Source of the DNA: Pseudomonas sp. C2B4
Lineage (GTDB): Bacteria > Pseudomonadota > Gammaproteobacteria > Pseudomonadales > Pseudomonadaceae
DNA length: 64,000 bases
Direction: 5' to 3'
Assembly: GCF_013359695.1 (NCBI RefSeq)
Contig: NZ_JABFMU010000006.1
Coordinates: 1 to 64,000, forward strand
The first letter of the stretch is position 1. Each line of letters opens with the position of its first letter. Positions 28,559 to 36,546 of this stretch are shown here, in pieces. The position numbers and the translations under genes were made by a program. A model generated the notes under the pieces. It saw nothing but the letters and a program-made list of their open reading frames with translations. It did not search any database and was not told where the DNA came from.

Positions 28559-28582
28559 AAGTGTTACAGCAAAGTGTGACAG
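28559..28582. promoter_or_regulatory. Tandem putative integrase arm sites, right end
   Basis: AAGTGTTACAG (28559-28569) and AAGTGTGACAG (28572-28582), 13 bp apart, 14 bp upstream of the integrase start codon. The second is identical to 16061-16071 at the other end. They may also let integrase repress its own promoter. Confidence 0.45.
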
Positions 28583-28677
28583 TGCTGGCTACACCCCGAG
28601 GGTTTACTGCCCGTGCGGCGAGTTTGCACGGTAGAAATATTGCACCCCAAAAACCCTGAAACCCTTACCCCGTAAGG

Positions 28678-28777
28678 CCCGCAACGATTACCGAGCATGC
28701 TGGCATGCCACCCGGTCAGAGCCGGAAGGCAGCAGCCACAGCGGGAACATTGTGTGCCGGGGTGTGGCTGGTGGGGT
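28678..28777. repeat. Right attachment region (attR) with partial ffs copy
   Basis: Positions 28714-28777 repeat the ffs 3' half exactly. Upstream, a 15-bp block at 28678-28692 also matches ffs (15918-15932), but the 9 bp that join the two in ffs are replaced by 21 bp containing GCATGC-TG-GCATGC. The copy has no promoter and no 5' terminal stem strand, so it is not a functional 4.5S gene. Confidence 0.85.
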
Positions 28778-28792
28778 CGCCACCTTAACGCC

Positions 28793-28819
28793 ACGCGAAC
28801 CCTCTTCGCGTTTCTATTT
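28793..28819 (+). terminator. Original host ffs terminator, now stranded
   Basis: ACGCGAA-CCCTC-TTCGCGT stem plus TTCTATTT, directly after the right ffs repeat. Before integration this would have ended ffs. The remaining ~375 bp up to the next gene (28820-29194) show no convincing gene. Confidence 0.7.
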
Positions 28820-29194
28820 GAAAGTACTTTTATTGCGCTGCCATGGTCTTGTCCATTGCGGCTTTTCGTCGTCTTCAGTTTGTCCAAAACTTGAAATTTG
28901 CATCGCTCTATTCCCATTTATAATCAAGAACTTAACGATAGTTTTTTGCATCGGGCAACCGCATGGTTCATCACCTTGCTTTGCAAAATGTGATGTGTTT
29001 CGTAGAATCGCCGCCCAAAAGAGGCATTGGTTGACCTGCTCTCTACCGTTCGGAGAGTGTGAGTGAGCCATTAGCGCGCGTACTCGCAGGACTGCGAGAA
29101 CCCAGGTGCGACGCTGAAGCCTTTCAAAAAAATTACAAATATTGGTGCTGCTGCCTTAAACAGGCCCCACCGCCAGCAACAGCGAGTCTGACTC

Positions 29195-30883
29195 ATGGAT
29201 GAGAAGTACCGCAGGGCCGTGGATGCCGCCGCCATTTTTTCAGAGACCGATCTGACTGGCCGGATCACCCACGTCAACGATCAATTCTGCGCAATCTCCG
29301 GCTACAGCCGTGAGGAACTGCTCGGGCGAAACCATCGCCTGCTCAATTCCGGCATGCATTCGAGTGAGTTTTTCGCCGGGATGTGGCGCACCATCGCTCT
29401 GGGCAGTGTCTGGAAGGGCGAAATCTGCAACCGCGCGAAAGATGGCAGTCTGTATTGGGTCGAAAGCACCATGGTGCCGGTGCTCGATAACGCCACCGGA
29501 CGCGTCGAGCGTTATCTGTCGATTCGTTTTGATATCAGCGAAAAGCGTCAACTGCTCCATTCTCTGCAATGGCGAGTCGGGCATGACGTGCTGACCGGGC
29601 TGCCAAACCGCGCGTTTCTGTCGGATTTGCTGGATCAGGCACTGGAGTTTTCACGGCAGGAAAGCATCCCGCTGGCGGTGTGCATGCTCGACCTCGACGG
29701 CTTCAAGGCCGTCAACGATGGCTACGGCCATGCCAGCGGCGATCTTTTATTGGTGGAGGTTGCCAAACGATTGCGCGGCATCGTGCGCGGTGAGGATGTG
29801 GTGGCGCGACTGGCCGGTGACGAGTTCGTGCTGGTGTTGCGCTATGTGCGCGACTTGCCGGAACTGCGCGCGGCGTTGAACCGGGTGCTGGAAGCAATCT
29901 CCGCGCCCTATTCGCTCAATGGCAAGGACATCAATGTGTTTGCCAGCATTGGTGTCACGCTGTTCCCCCACGACAACGAAAATGCCGAAACCTTGTTGCG
30001 CCACGCCGATCAGGCGATGTACGTGGCCAAGCAGAGCGGGCGCAAGCGCTTTCATCTGTTTGATGTATCCCGGGATCGCGAGGTGAAGGCCACTCATCAG
30101 ACCGTGGAGCAAGTGCGTCAGGCGCTGGCTTGCGACGAGTTGCGCCTGCATTTCCAGCCCAAGGTCAACATGCGTCGTGGCGAGGTCGTCGGTTTCGAGG
30201 CTCTGTTGCGTTGGCAGCATCCGCAAAACGGCATCGTGCCTGCCCGGGAGTTTTTACCGCTGGTGGAAGAAACCGACCTGATCATCGATATCGGTGAGTG
30301 GGTGATGGATAAAGTGCTGATACAGCTCGATGAGTGGCACCAGGTCGGGCATGACTGGCCCGTGAGCGTCAACATCGCGGCGCGGCATTTCCAGCGGACG
30401 GATTTTGTCGAACGGCTTAAAGGGGTTCTCGCGCGGCATGCCGGGGTCGCGCCGCAGCGGCTTGACCTGGAGATCGTCGAGTCGGTCGCCATCGAGAATA
30501 TCCAGCATGTCAGCGATTGTCTGCAGGCCTGTCAGGCGCTGGGTGTGCAGTTTTCATTGGGGGATTTCGGTACGGGATATTCGTCCTTGAGCTACCTCAA
30601 GCGTCTACGTACCCAAACCATCAAGATTGATAAATCCTTTGTGCGCGACATTCTGCATGACGGCGACGACCTTGCCCTGACCACCGCAGTGATCGGTCTG
30701 GCTCGGGCGTTTGGCCGGCAGGTGATTGCCGAGGGGCTGGAAAGCGTCGAGCACGGTGAGTTGTTGCTGCAGTTGGGCTGCGAAGTGGCTCAGGGGTACT
30801 TCATTGCGCGGCCGATGCCGTCAGTGGATGTGCCGGGCTGGGTCGAAGGTTTTGTCGCACCGCCGCAGTGGCGGGCGGCCTGA
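29195..30883 (+). CDS. PAS-GGDEF-EAL cyclic-di-GMP protein
   Basis: 562 residues: PAS domain (about 8-115, with [11 protein letters not shown]), GGDEF domain (about 128-290) and EAL domain (about 300-550). The GGDEF signature reads AGDEF (207-211), which can remain active. The EAL motif is intact (335-337), as are SVNIAARHF and IKIDKSF, but the conserved DDFGTGYSS loop reads GDFGTGYSS (456-464), losing its first aspartate, a metal ligand in active phosphodiesterases. It may therefore be a cyclase or an effector rather than a hydrolase. No transmembrane segment is visible, so it is probably cytosolic. Confidence 0.85.
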   Translation: MDEKYRRAVDAAAIFSETDLTGRITHVNDQFCAISGYSREELLGRNHRLLNSGMHSSEFFAGMWRTIALGSVWKGEICNRAKDGSLYWVESTMVPVLDNATGRVERYLSIRFDISEKRQLLHSLQWRVGHDVLTGLPNRAFLSDLLDQALEFSRQESIPLAVCMLDLDGFKAVNDGYGHASGDLLLVEVAKRLRGIVRGEDVVARLAGDEFVLVLRYVRDLPELRAALNRVLEAISAPYSLNGKDINVFASIGVTLFPHDNENAETLLRHADQAMYVAKQSGRKRFHLFDVSRDREVKATHQTVEQVRQALACDELRLHFQPKVNMRRGEVVGFEALLRWQHPQNGIVPAREFLPLVEETDLIIDIGEWVMDKVLIQLDEWHQVGHDWPVSVNIAARHFQRTDFVERLKGVLARHAGVAPQRLDLEIVESVAIENIQHVSDCLQACQALGVQFSLGDFGTGYSSLSYLKRLRTQTIKIDKSFVRDILHDGDDLALTTAVIGLARAFGRQVIAEGLESVEHGELLLQLGCEVAQGYFIARPMPSVDVPGWVEGFVAPPQWRAA

Positions 30884-30911
30884 ACCCAATGTGAGACTCA
30901 TGAATATCAAA

Positions 30912-31000
30912 TGTGGGAGCGAGCCTGCTCGCGAAGACTGACGATCAGCCAACACTCCTATTGAATGTTGAATCGCTTCGCGAGCAGGCTCGCTCCCACA
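30912..31000. repeat. REPIN after the GGDEF-EAL gene
   Basis: Two inverted ~25-bp REP copies (30912-30936 and 30976-31000), filling the space between convergent genes. Confidence 0.88.
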
Positions 31001-31004
31001 AGGT

Positions 31005-31742
31005 TCATGGCTTCCCGATATATAGCCGAATGATCTCATCGATTTCCCCGGACATTTTCATGCGCAACAACGTCCGCAAAATCCGTTGCACCGGCACATC
31101 CGGATCATTGCGCACGTAGCAACCGACGCTTTGCTCCTGTAGCACCGCCAGGCCTTGCAGTTGCCTGCCCGGCAGCAGCCGCTGATTGAACCAGTCCAGT
31201 GTCCATTGATTGCTGACGGCATAGCGATTGCGTCCGGCCTGGAGTTTTTCCAGCACTTGCTCCTGGTTGCGGGCATCGTCCCGGTGTAGCTGATTGGCAT
31301 CGAACAGCGGTTGCAGGGTCGGGTAGCTGTAGCCGAGTACGGTGCCGATGGACTGTCGCGAGAGATTCGCTGGAATGACCGAGGTGTGCGGGTCAGGGCG
31401 GCTGATCAGTAAATCAGGTTGAGTAAAGAGCGGGATGCTCCAAAGGTAGTCGCCTGACTGGTTTGGCAGCCAGGACTGCGCGGCATAGCAACGAACATCG
31501 ACTTCGCCCTGTTCCATGGCGCTCTGTACCCGGCCCCGAGGTAGCACATGAAACTCCGCCGGTACACCGACCTGGGTCGCGAGACTGAGCATCACGTCAT
31601 ACAGAATGCCCTGGGTGGGGCGGCCGTGTTCAAGCTGGACCATCGGCATCGCCCAACTGTCGGGCACCACAAAGCGCAACGGCGCTTGCGCGGCGGCGTT
31701 GTTCAGGCCAATCAACAGCAGTCCCCCCAAGGCCAGCCGCAT
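31005..31742 (-). CDS. Periplasmic solute-binding protein, family 3
   Basis: 245 residues with a signal peptide (MRLALGGLLLIGLNNAAAQA, cleavage likely after AQA) and a bacterial extracellular solute-binding fold (PTQGILYDVMLSLATQVGVPA, then SIGTVLGYSYPTL). I chose the ATG at 31742, preceded by CGGAG; a longer frame opening at 31898 would overlap dnaX and bury the signal peptide. No transporter genes adjoin it, so it could serve an orphan ABC system or a sensor. Ligand unknown. Confidence 0.75.
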   Translation of the reverse strand: MRLALGGLLLIGLNNAAAQAPLRFVVPDSWAMPMVQLEHGRPTQGILYDVMLSLATQVGVPAEFHVLPRGRVQSAMEQGEVDVRCYAAQSWLPNQSGDYLWSIPLFTQPDLLISRPDPHTSVIPANLSRQSIGTVLGYSYPTLQPLFDANQLHRDDARNQEQVLEKLQAGRNRYAVSNQWTLDWFNQRLLPGRQLQGLAVLQEQSVGCYVRNDPDVPVQRILRTLLRMKMSGEIDEIIRLYIGKP

Positions 31743-31876
31743 AAACACTCCGCTATTTTTGAAACAAACCGCCCCCAAACAGCAGCTTAGCCAGATTAGA
31801 CGAGCGCACCGGATGCAATTTTGGCCTTGCTCCGCTAGCATTAGCCGCTTCTGCTTCCCAGTGGCGATGGTTTTCG

Positions 31877-33952
31877 ATGAGTTATCAGGTTCTTGCACGT
31901 AAATGGCGTCCGCGCTCGTTCCGCGAAATGGTCGGCCAGACCCATGTGCTCAAGGCTCTGATCAACGCCTTGGACAGCCAGCGGCTGCACCACGCCTACC
32001 TGTTTACCGGTACGCGCGGGGTCGGCAAGACCACCATCGCGCGGATCATCGCCAAATGCCTGAATTGTGAAACAGGTATCACTTCGACACCCTGTGGTGA
32101 GTGTTCGGTATGCCGTGAAATCGATGAAGGTCGTTTCGTCGACCTGATCGAGATCGACGCCGCCAGCCGCACCAAGGTCGAGGATACCCGCGAGCTGCTC
32201 GATAACGTGCAGTACGCGCCGAGCCGCGGGCGCTTCAAGGTCTACCTGATCGACGAAGTGCACATGCTCTCCAGCCATTCCTTCAATGCGCTGCTCAAGA
32301 CCCTTGAAGAGCCGCCACCCTACGTCAAGTTTATCCTGGCGACCACCGACCCGCAGAAACTACCTGCAACGATTCTCTCGCGGTGCCTGCAATTCTCTCT
32401 GAAGAACATGACGCCGGAGCGCGTGGTCGAGCATTTGACCCACGTACTGGGCGTCGAGAACGTGCCGTTCGAGGATGATGCACTGTGGCTGCTGGGTCGT
32501 GCCGCCGATGGCTCGATGCGTGACGCGATGAGCCTCACCGACCAGGCGATTGCCTTCGGTGAAGGCAAGGTCATGGCCGCCGATGTGCGGGCGATGCTCG
32601 GGACGCTCGATCACGGTCAGGTCTACGACGTCCTGCATGCGCTGATCGAAGGCGATGCCAAGGCGTTGCTCGAAGCCGTCCGCCATCTGGCCGAACAAGG
32701 TCCGGACTGGAGCGGCGTGCTCTCGGAAATTCTCAATGTGCTGCACCGTGTCGCTATCGCCCAGGCCTTGCCCGAGGGTGTCGACAATGGTCATGGCGAT
32801 CGGGACCGGGTACTGGCCCTGGCCCAGGCCCTGCCGGCCGAAGATGTGCAGTTCTATTATCAGATGGGCCTGATCGGTCGCCGCGACTTGCCGCTGGCAC
32901 CGGACCCGCGAGGCGGCTTTGAAATGGTGCTGCTGCGGATGCTCGCGTTCCGGCCGGCCGACACTGCGGACGCCCCGAGGCAATCGCTAAAGCCAGTGGG
33001 GATCAGCCAGGCCACAGTTGATTCCGCCAAATCCGTGGCTGCCGCGCCAGTTGTTGCGCCGGTAGTCGCTGCGGCAGTTGCACCCGTCGAGCCTGCGCCA
33101 GTCGTCGCGCCGACGCAAACTCCCGAGCCTGAACCGGTTGCGCCGGTGGTTGCAGCCGAGCCTGTGGTCGAGGCGGCCGTGGTCGAAGAGGTTGTCGACC
33201 TGCCGTGGAATGACCCGGTCGAACCGGCCATCGTCCAGCAGCCAGCGGTGGCGCCGGTGCTGGAAACCGCCAGCGAGCAGCCCGAATTGCCGCCGGTGAT
33301 GACGCCGACACCTGACAGCGTGGTGCCGGACGCTCCAGAGTGGGCCGCCGCGCCGATTCCCGAACCGTCCGTGGCCGAGGTCGATGCCGCCACGCCCGGC
33401 ATGGACCTCGACGACGAACCGCCGCTGGATGAGGACTACATCGAGCCGGACATGGATTCGGCCTACAGCTACCTCGATGACCTGGCCAGCGAACATGTCG
33501 CTGAGCCAGCGCCGGAGCCCGAACCTGAGCCTGCTGCTGCGCCGGCCACCGGGTTGGCCCTGCAATGGCTGGAGCTGTTCCCGAAGCTGCCGATTTCCGG
33601 CATGACCGGCAGCATCGCCGCCAACTGCACCTTGATCTCCGTCGAGGGCGACAATTGGTTGTTGCACCTGGACCCGGCCCATAGCGCCTTGTTCAACGCC
33701 ACGCAGCAGCGTCGCCTCAACGATGCGTTGAACCAGTATCACGGGCGTACCCTGACCCTCACCATGGAGTTGATCAAGCCCGAGCAGGAGACCCCGGCCC
33801 AGGCTGCGTCTCGCCGTCGTGCCGATCGCCAGCGCGAGGCAGAAGAGTCCATCCACGGCGATCCGTTCATCCAGCAAATGATGCAGCAGTTCGGTGCGGT
33901 GATCCGTAACGATACTATTGAACCTGTCGAAGCCCTGGTCAGTCAGGGCTAA
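31877..33952 (+). CDS. dnaX: DNA polymerase III subunits gamma and tau
   Basis: Clamp-loader ATPase of the replicative polymerase. Walker A GTRGVGKT is at 45-52. The zinc module CLNC...CGECSVC spans about 64-80. The DEVHMLSSHSFNALLKTLEEPP region marks Walker B and the sensor. A long Ala/Pro/Val/Glu-rich linker (about 370-560) precedes the tau-specific C-terminal domain. I did not find the A-AAA-AAG slippery heptamer used in E. coli to make gamma. It begins the conserved dnaX-ybaB-recR cluster. Confidence 0.96.
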   Translation: MSYQVLARKWRPRSFREMVGQTHVLKALINALDSQRLHHAYLFTGTRGVGKTTIARIIAKCLNCETGITSTPCGECSVCREIDEGRFVDLIEIDAASRTKVEDTRELLDNVQYAPSRGRFKVYLIDEVHMLSSHSFNALLKTLEEPPPYVKFILATTDPQKLPATILSRCLQFSLKNMTPERVVEHLTHVLGVENVPFEDDALWLLGRAADGSMRDAMSLTDQAIAFGEGKVMAADVRAMLGTLDHGQVYDVLHALIEGDAKALLEAVRHLAEQGPDWSGVLSEILNVLHRVAIAQALPEGVDNGHGDRDRVLALAQALPAEDVQFYYQMGLIGRRDLPLAPDPRGGFEMVLLRMLAFRPADTADAPRQSLKPVGISQATVDSAKSVAAAPVVAPVVAAAVAPVEPAPVVAPTQTPEPEPVAPVVAAEPVVEAAVVEEVVDLPWNDPVEPAIVQQPAVAPVLETASEQPELPPVMTPTPDSVVPDAPEWAAAPIPEPSVAEVDAATPGMDLDDEPPLDEDYIEPDMDSAYSYLDDLASEHVAEPAPEPEPEPAAAPATGLALQWLELFPKLPISGMTGSIAANCTLISVEGDNWLLHLDPAHSALFNATQQRRLNDALNQYHGRTLTLTMELIKPEQETPAQAASRRRADRQREAEESIHGDPFIQQMMQQFGAVIRNDTIEPVEALVSQG

Positions 33953-34019
33953 TAACTGAAGGCGTTCGGCCGAAAGAGCCGGGCGCCGCTTTAATCCAAG
34001 TACTTTTGAGGTGATTCCC

Positions 34020-34358
34020 ATGATGAAAGGTGGCATGGCCGGCCTGATGAAGCAGGCGCAGCAGATGCAGGAAAAAATGGCCAAGATGCAGGAAGAGCTG
34101 GCCAACGCCGAAGTCACTGGTAAGGCGGGTGGCGATATGGTCACCGTGGTGATGACCGGTCGTCATGACGTCAAGAGTGTAAGCATCGACCCGAGCCTGG
34201 TCGAAGGCATGAGCGAAGACGACAAGGAAATGCTGGAAGCAGTCGTTGCCGCCGCCGTCAACGACGCGGTGCGCAAGATCGAAGCCAACAGCCAGGAAAA
34301 AATGGGCAGCATGACCGCTGGCATGCAACTGCCGCCGGGCATGAAACTGCCGTTCTGA
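34020..34358 (+). CDS. ybaB: YbaB/EbfC family nucleoid-associated protein
   Basis: 112 residues. It begins with methionine/glutamine-rich helices ([20 protein letters not shown]) and ends LPPGMKLPF, as family members do. It is a small dimeric DNA-binding protein linked to nucleoid structure. I chose the ATG at 34020 after TGAGGTGA; a GTG in frame at 34011 lies inside that ribosome-binding site. It is 67 bp after dnaX and followed by a strong terminator. Confidence 0.95.
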   Translation: MMKGGMAGLMKQAQQMQEKMAKMQEELANAEVTGKAGGDMVTVVMTGRHDVKSVSIDPSLVEGMSEDDKEMLEAVVAAAVNDAVRKIEANSQEKMGSMTAGMQLPPGMKLPF

Positions 34359-34391
34359 TTCGCCAAAGCGCTTCGGATGGGCTACATAAAA

Positions 34392-34418
34392 ATGCCAGGC
34401 ATCGCGCCTGGCATTTTT
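34392..34418 (+). terminator. Terminator after ybaB
   Basis: ATGCCAGGC/GCCTGGCAT stem with a 5-nt loop, preceded by an A-run and followed by TTTT. It separates dnaX-ybaB from the following genes. Confidence 0.88.
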
Positions 34419-34456
34419 GTTTTCGCCTGTTGGAAATGCAGTGTCTGTGAAATCGT

Positions 34457-34523
34457 CTTCGCGAGCAGGCTCGCTCCCACAGGGTGATTACGATTAACTG
34501 TGGGAGCGAGCCTGCTCGCGAAG
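34457..34523. repeat. REPIN between ybaB and the oxidoreductase gene
   Basis: Inverted REP copies at 34457-34481 and 34499-34523 with a short 17-bp centre. Confidence 0.88.
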
Positions 34524-34621
34524 ACGTCAACTCGGTCCCAGGCTGGAAACATCGAACACACCACCGCCACAAAGGTCTGCTCCCTATATCCCCGAAATCA
34601 TCGACCACAGGAGACGCTGAC

Positions 34622-35656
34622 ATGTCCGACCCACTGACCCTCAACCAACGCATTGTCCTGGCCTCACGCCCGGTCGGCGCGCCGACCCCGGAGAACTTCC
34701 GCCTGGAACGGGTCACGCTGCCCGATCTGGCCGACGGCGAGGTGCTGCTCAAGACCCTTTACCTGTCGCTGGACCCCTACATGCGCGGGCGCATGAGTGA
34801 CGCACCGTCCTACGCCGCCCCGGTGCAAATCGGCGAGGTAATGACCGGTGGCGCTGTCAGTCGGGTCGAGCGCTCGCTCAATCCCAGGTTTCAGGAAGGT
34901 GATCTCGTGGTGGGTGCCACGGGCTGGCAAAGCCACAGCATCAACGACGGGCGCAGCATCATGCCGATCCCGTCAACACTGCCGAGCCCGTCAATGGCCC
35001 TGGGCGTACTGGGCATGCCAGGCATGACCGCCTACATGGGCTTGATGGACATCGGTCAGCCCAAGGCCGGTGAAACCCTGGTGGTGGCGGCAGCGTCCGG
35101 CGCTGTGGGCTCGGTGGTCGGGCAAGTTGCGAAGATCAAGGGCTTGCGCGTGGTTGGCGTGGCCGGTGGGGCGGACAAGTGTCGCTATGTGGTTCAAGAC
35201 CTGGGCTTCGATGCCTGCATTGACCACAGGAGTCCGGATTTTGTCGATGAACTGGCCCAGGCATGCCCCAAGGGCATCGACATCTATTACGAGAACGTCG
35301 GCGGTAAGGTTTTCGACGCGGTGTTGCCACTGCTCAATCCCAAGGCGCGGATTCCGTTGTGTGGCCTGATCGCTTCCTACAATGCCAGCGAAGCGCCGAG
35401 CGGGCCGGATCGCCTTCCGCAGTTGCAGCGCACGCTGCTGACCAAGCGCGTGCGCATCCAGGGCTTCATCGTGTTCGACGACTATGGCGACCGTCAGCCA
35501 GAGTTCACCAGCGCCATGGCGCCGTGGGTGCGTGATGGCAAGGTGAAGTTCCGGGAGGACGTGGTCGATGGACTGGAGAATGCGCCCGATGCGTTTATCG
35601 GTCTGCTGGAAGGGCGTAACTTCGGCAAACTGGTGGTGAAGGTCGCCCAAGCCTGA
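34622..35656 (+). CDS. NADP-dependent oxidoreductase, MDR superfamily (CurA/YncB-like)
   Basis: 344 residues without the zinc-binding residues of classical alcohol dehydrogenases. The YLSLDPYMRGRM segment (about 50-61) and the Rossmann motif AASGAVGSVVGQ (about 155-166) identify the leukotriene B4 12-hydroxydehydrogenase-like group, which reduces alpha,beta-unsaturated carbonyls with NADPH. I chose the ATG at 34622 after AGGAGACGCTGAC; the longer frame opening at 34484 translates the REP element. The natural substrate is not evident. Confidence 0.88.
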   Translation: MSDPLTLNQRIVLASRPVGAPTPENFRLERVTLPDLADGEVLLKTLYLSLDPYMRGRMSDAPSYAAPVQIGEVMTGGAVSRVERSLNPRFQEGDLVVGATGWQSHSINDGRSIMPIPSTLPSPSMALGVLGMPGMTAYMGLMDIGQPKAGETLVVAAASGAVGSVVGQVAKIKGLRVVGVAGGADKCRYVVQDLGFDACIDHRSPDFVDELAQACPKGIDIYYENVGGKVFDAVLPLLNPKARIPLCGLIASYNASEAPSGPDRLPQLQRTLLTKRVRIQGFIVFDDYGDRQPEFTSAMAPWVRDGKVKFREDVVDGLENAPDAFIGLLEGRNFGKLVVKVAQA

Positions 35657-35731
35657 TTGCCGCTGGTATTTGACGCTTAAGGGAGGCGCGGGTATAAACC
35701 GCGTCTCGTTGTTTTGTCGGAATTTTCCCCC

Positions 35732-36334
35732 ATGAGCTTCAGCCCTTTGATTCGCCAACTGATCGATGCCCTGCGCGTTTTGCCAGGTGTGGGTCAGAAA
35801 ACCGCCCAGCGCATGGCGTTGCAGTTGCTCGAGCGTGATCGCAGCGGCGGCTCGCGACTGGCGCTGGCCCTGAGCCAGGCCATGGAGGGGGTCGGTCACT
35901 GCCGACTGTGCCGCACGCTGACCGAGGATGACCTCTGCCCGCAATGCGCTGACACCCGGCGCGACGATACGTTGCTTTGCGTCGTGGAAGGGCCGATGGA
36001 CGTCTACGCCGTGGAGCAGACCGGATTTCGTGGTCGCTATTTCGTACTCAAGGGGCACCTGTCACCCCTCGACGGTCTTGGGCCGGAAGCCATCGGTATT
36101 CCCCAGTTGATGGCGCGCATCGAGGAGGCGGGTACGTTCACAGAAGTGATTCTGGCCACCAACCCGACCGTGGAAGGGGAGGCCACGGCGCATTACATCG
36201 CCCAGTTGCTCAGCAGCAAAGGCCTGATCGCGTCGCGCATTGCCCATGGCGTGCCTTTGGGCGGTGAGCTGGAGTTGGTGGATGGCGGGACGTTGGCGCA
36301 TTCGTTTGCCGGGCGTAAGCCGATTGCTCTCTGA
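35732..36334 (+). CDS. recR: Recombination protein RecR
   Basis: Recombination mediator acting with RecO to load RecA on gapped DNA. 200 residues: an N-terminal helix-hairpin-helix ([17 protein letters not shown]), a four-cysteine zinc finger (CRLC...CPQC), and a Toprim domain ([15 protein letters not shown]). I chose the ATG at 35732; a TTG at 35714 would add six residues. It is separated from ybaB by an inserted oxidoreductase gene. Confidence 0.96.
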   Translation: MSFSPLIRQLIDALRVLPGVGQKTAQRMALQLLERDRSGGSRLALALSQAMEGVGHCRLCRTLTEDDLCPQCADTRRDDTLLCVVEGPMDVYAVEQTGFRGRYFVLKGHLSPLDGLGPEAIGIPQLMARIEEAGTFTEVILATNPTVEGEATAHYIAQLLSSKGLIASRIAHGVPLGGELELVDGGTLAHSFAGRKPIAL

Positions 36335-36359
36335 AGTCATGTGCTGTGTGAACTGACGC

Positions 36360-36454
36360 CTTCGCGAGCAAGCCCGCTCCCACATTGAATCTCTTGCATA
36401 CACATATTTTGTAACCACCATAGATCCAATGTGGGAGCGGGCTTGCTCGCGAAT
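36360..36454. repeat. REPIN after recR
   Basis: Inverted REP copies at 36360-36384 and 36430-36453, both with the variant core GCGGGCTTGC. Confidence 0.87.
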
Positions 36455-36546
36455 GGCGCACCCCGGTCTCCCTGATTCACACAATCCAGTTGAAAACCAA
36501 GCAAGCGCTCGGTTAACTTCGCTGAACCCTTCAGTGGAGTTCGCCG

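Larger units (their letters stand above)
15942..28777. mobile_element. ffs-integrated genomic element, ~12.8 kb
   Basis: Bounded by a 64-bp perfect direct repeat of the ffs 3' half, with a tyrosine integrase gene next to the right repeat. The interior is visibly richer in A and T than the flanking core genome. No REP copies were seen in it, although they occur every few kb outside. Contents: cargo genes on the left, and a leftward-read module (SF2 ATPase, zinc finger, RHH protein, GNAT protein, small recombinase) on the right. I saw no relaxase, type IV secretion or phage structural gene. It may be a phage satellite, a mobilisable island or a decayed plasmid-like element. Confidence 0.88.

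Noticed and set aside
28714..28777. Second functional 4.5S RNA gene
   Set aside because: It lacks the 5' stem strand and a promoter; it is the host 3' fragment left by integration.
28564..28917. 117-codon leftward frame over the right ffs repeat
   Set aside because: It translates the attachment repeat and its surroundings; no start signal.
31877..33952. Programmed frameshift in dnaX
   Set aside because: No A-AAA-AAG slippery heptamer was found near the end of the ATPase part.
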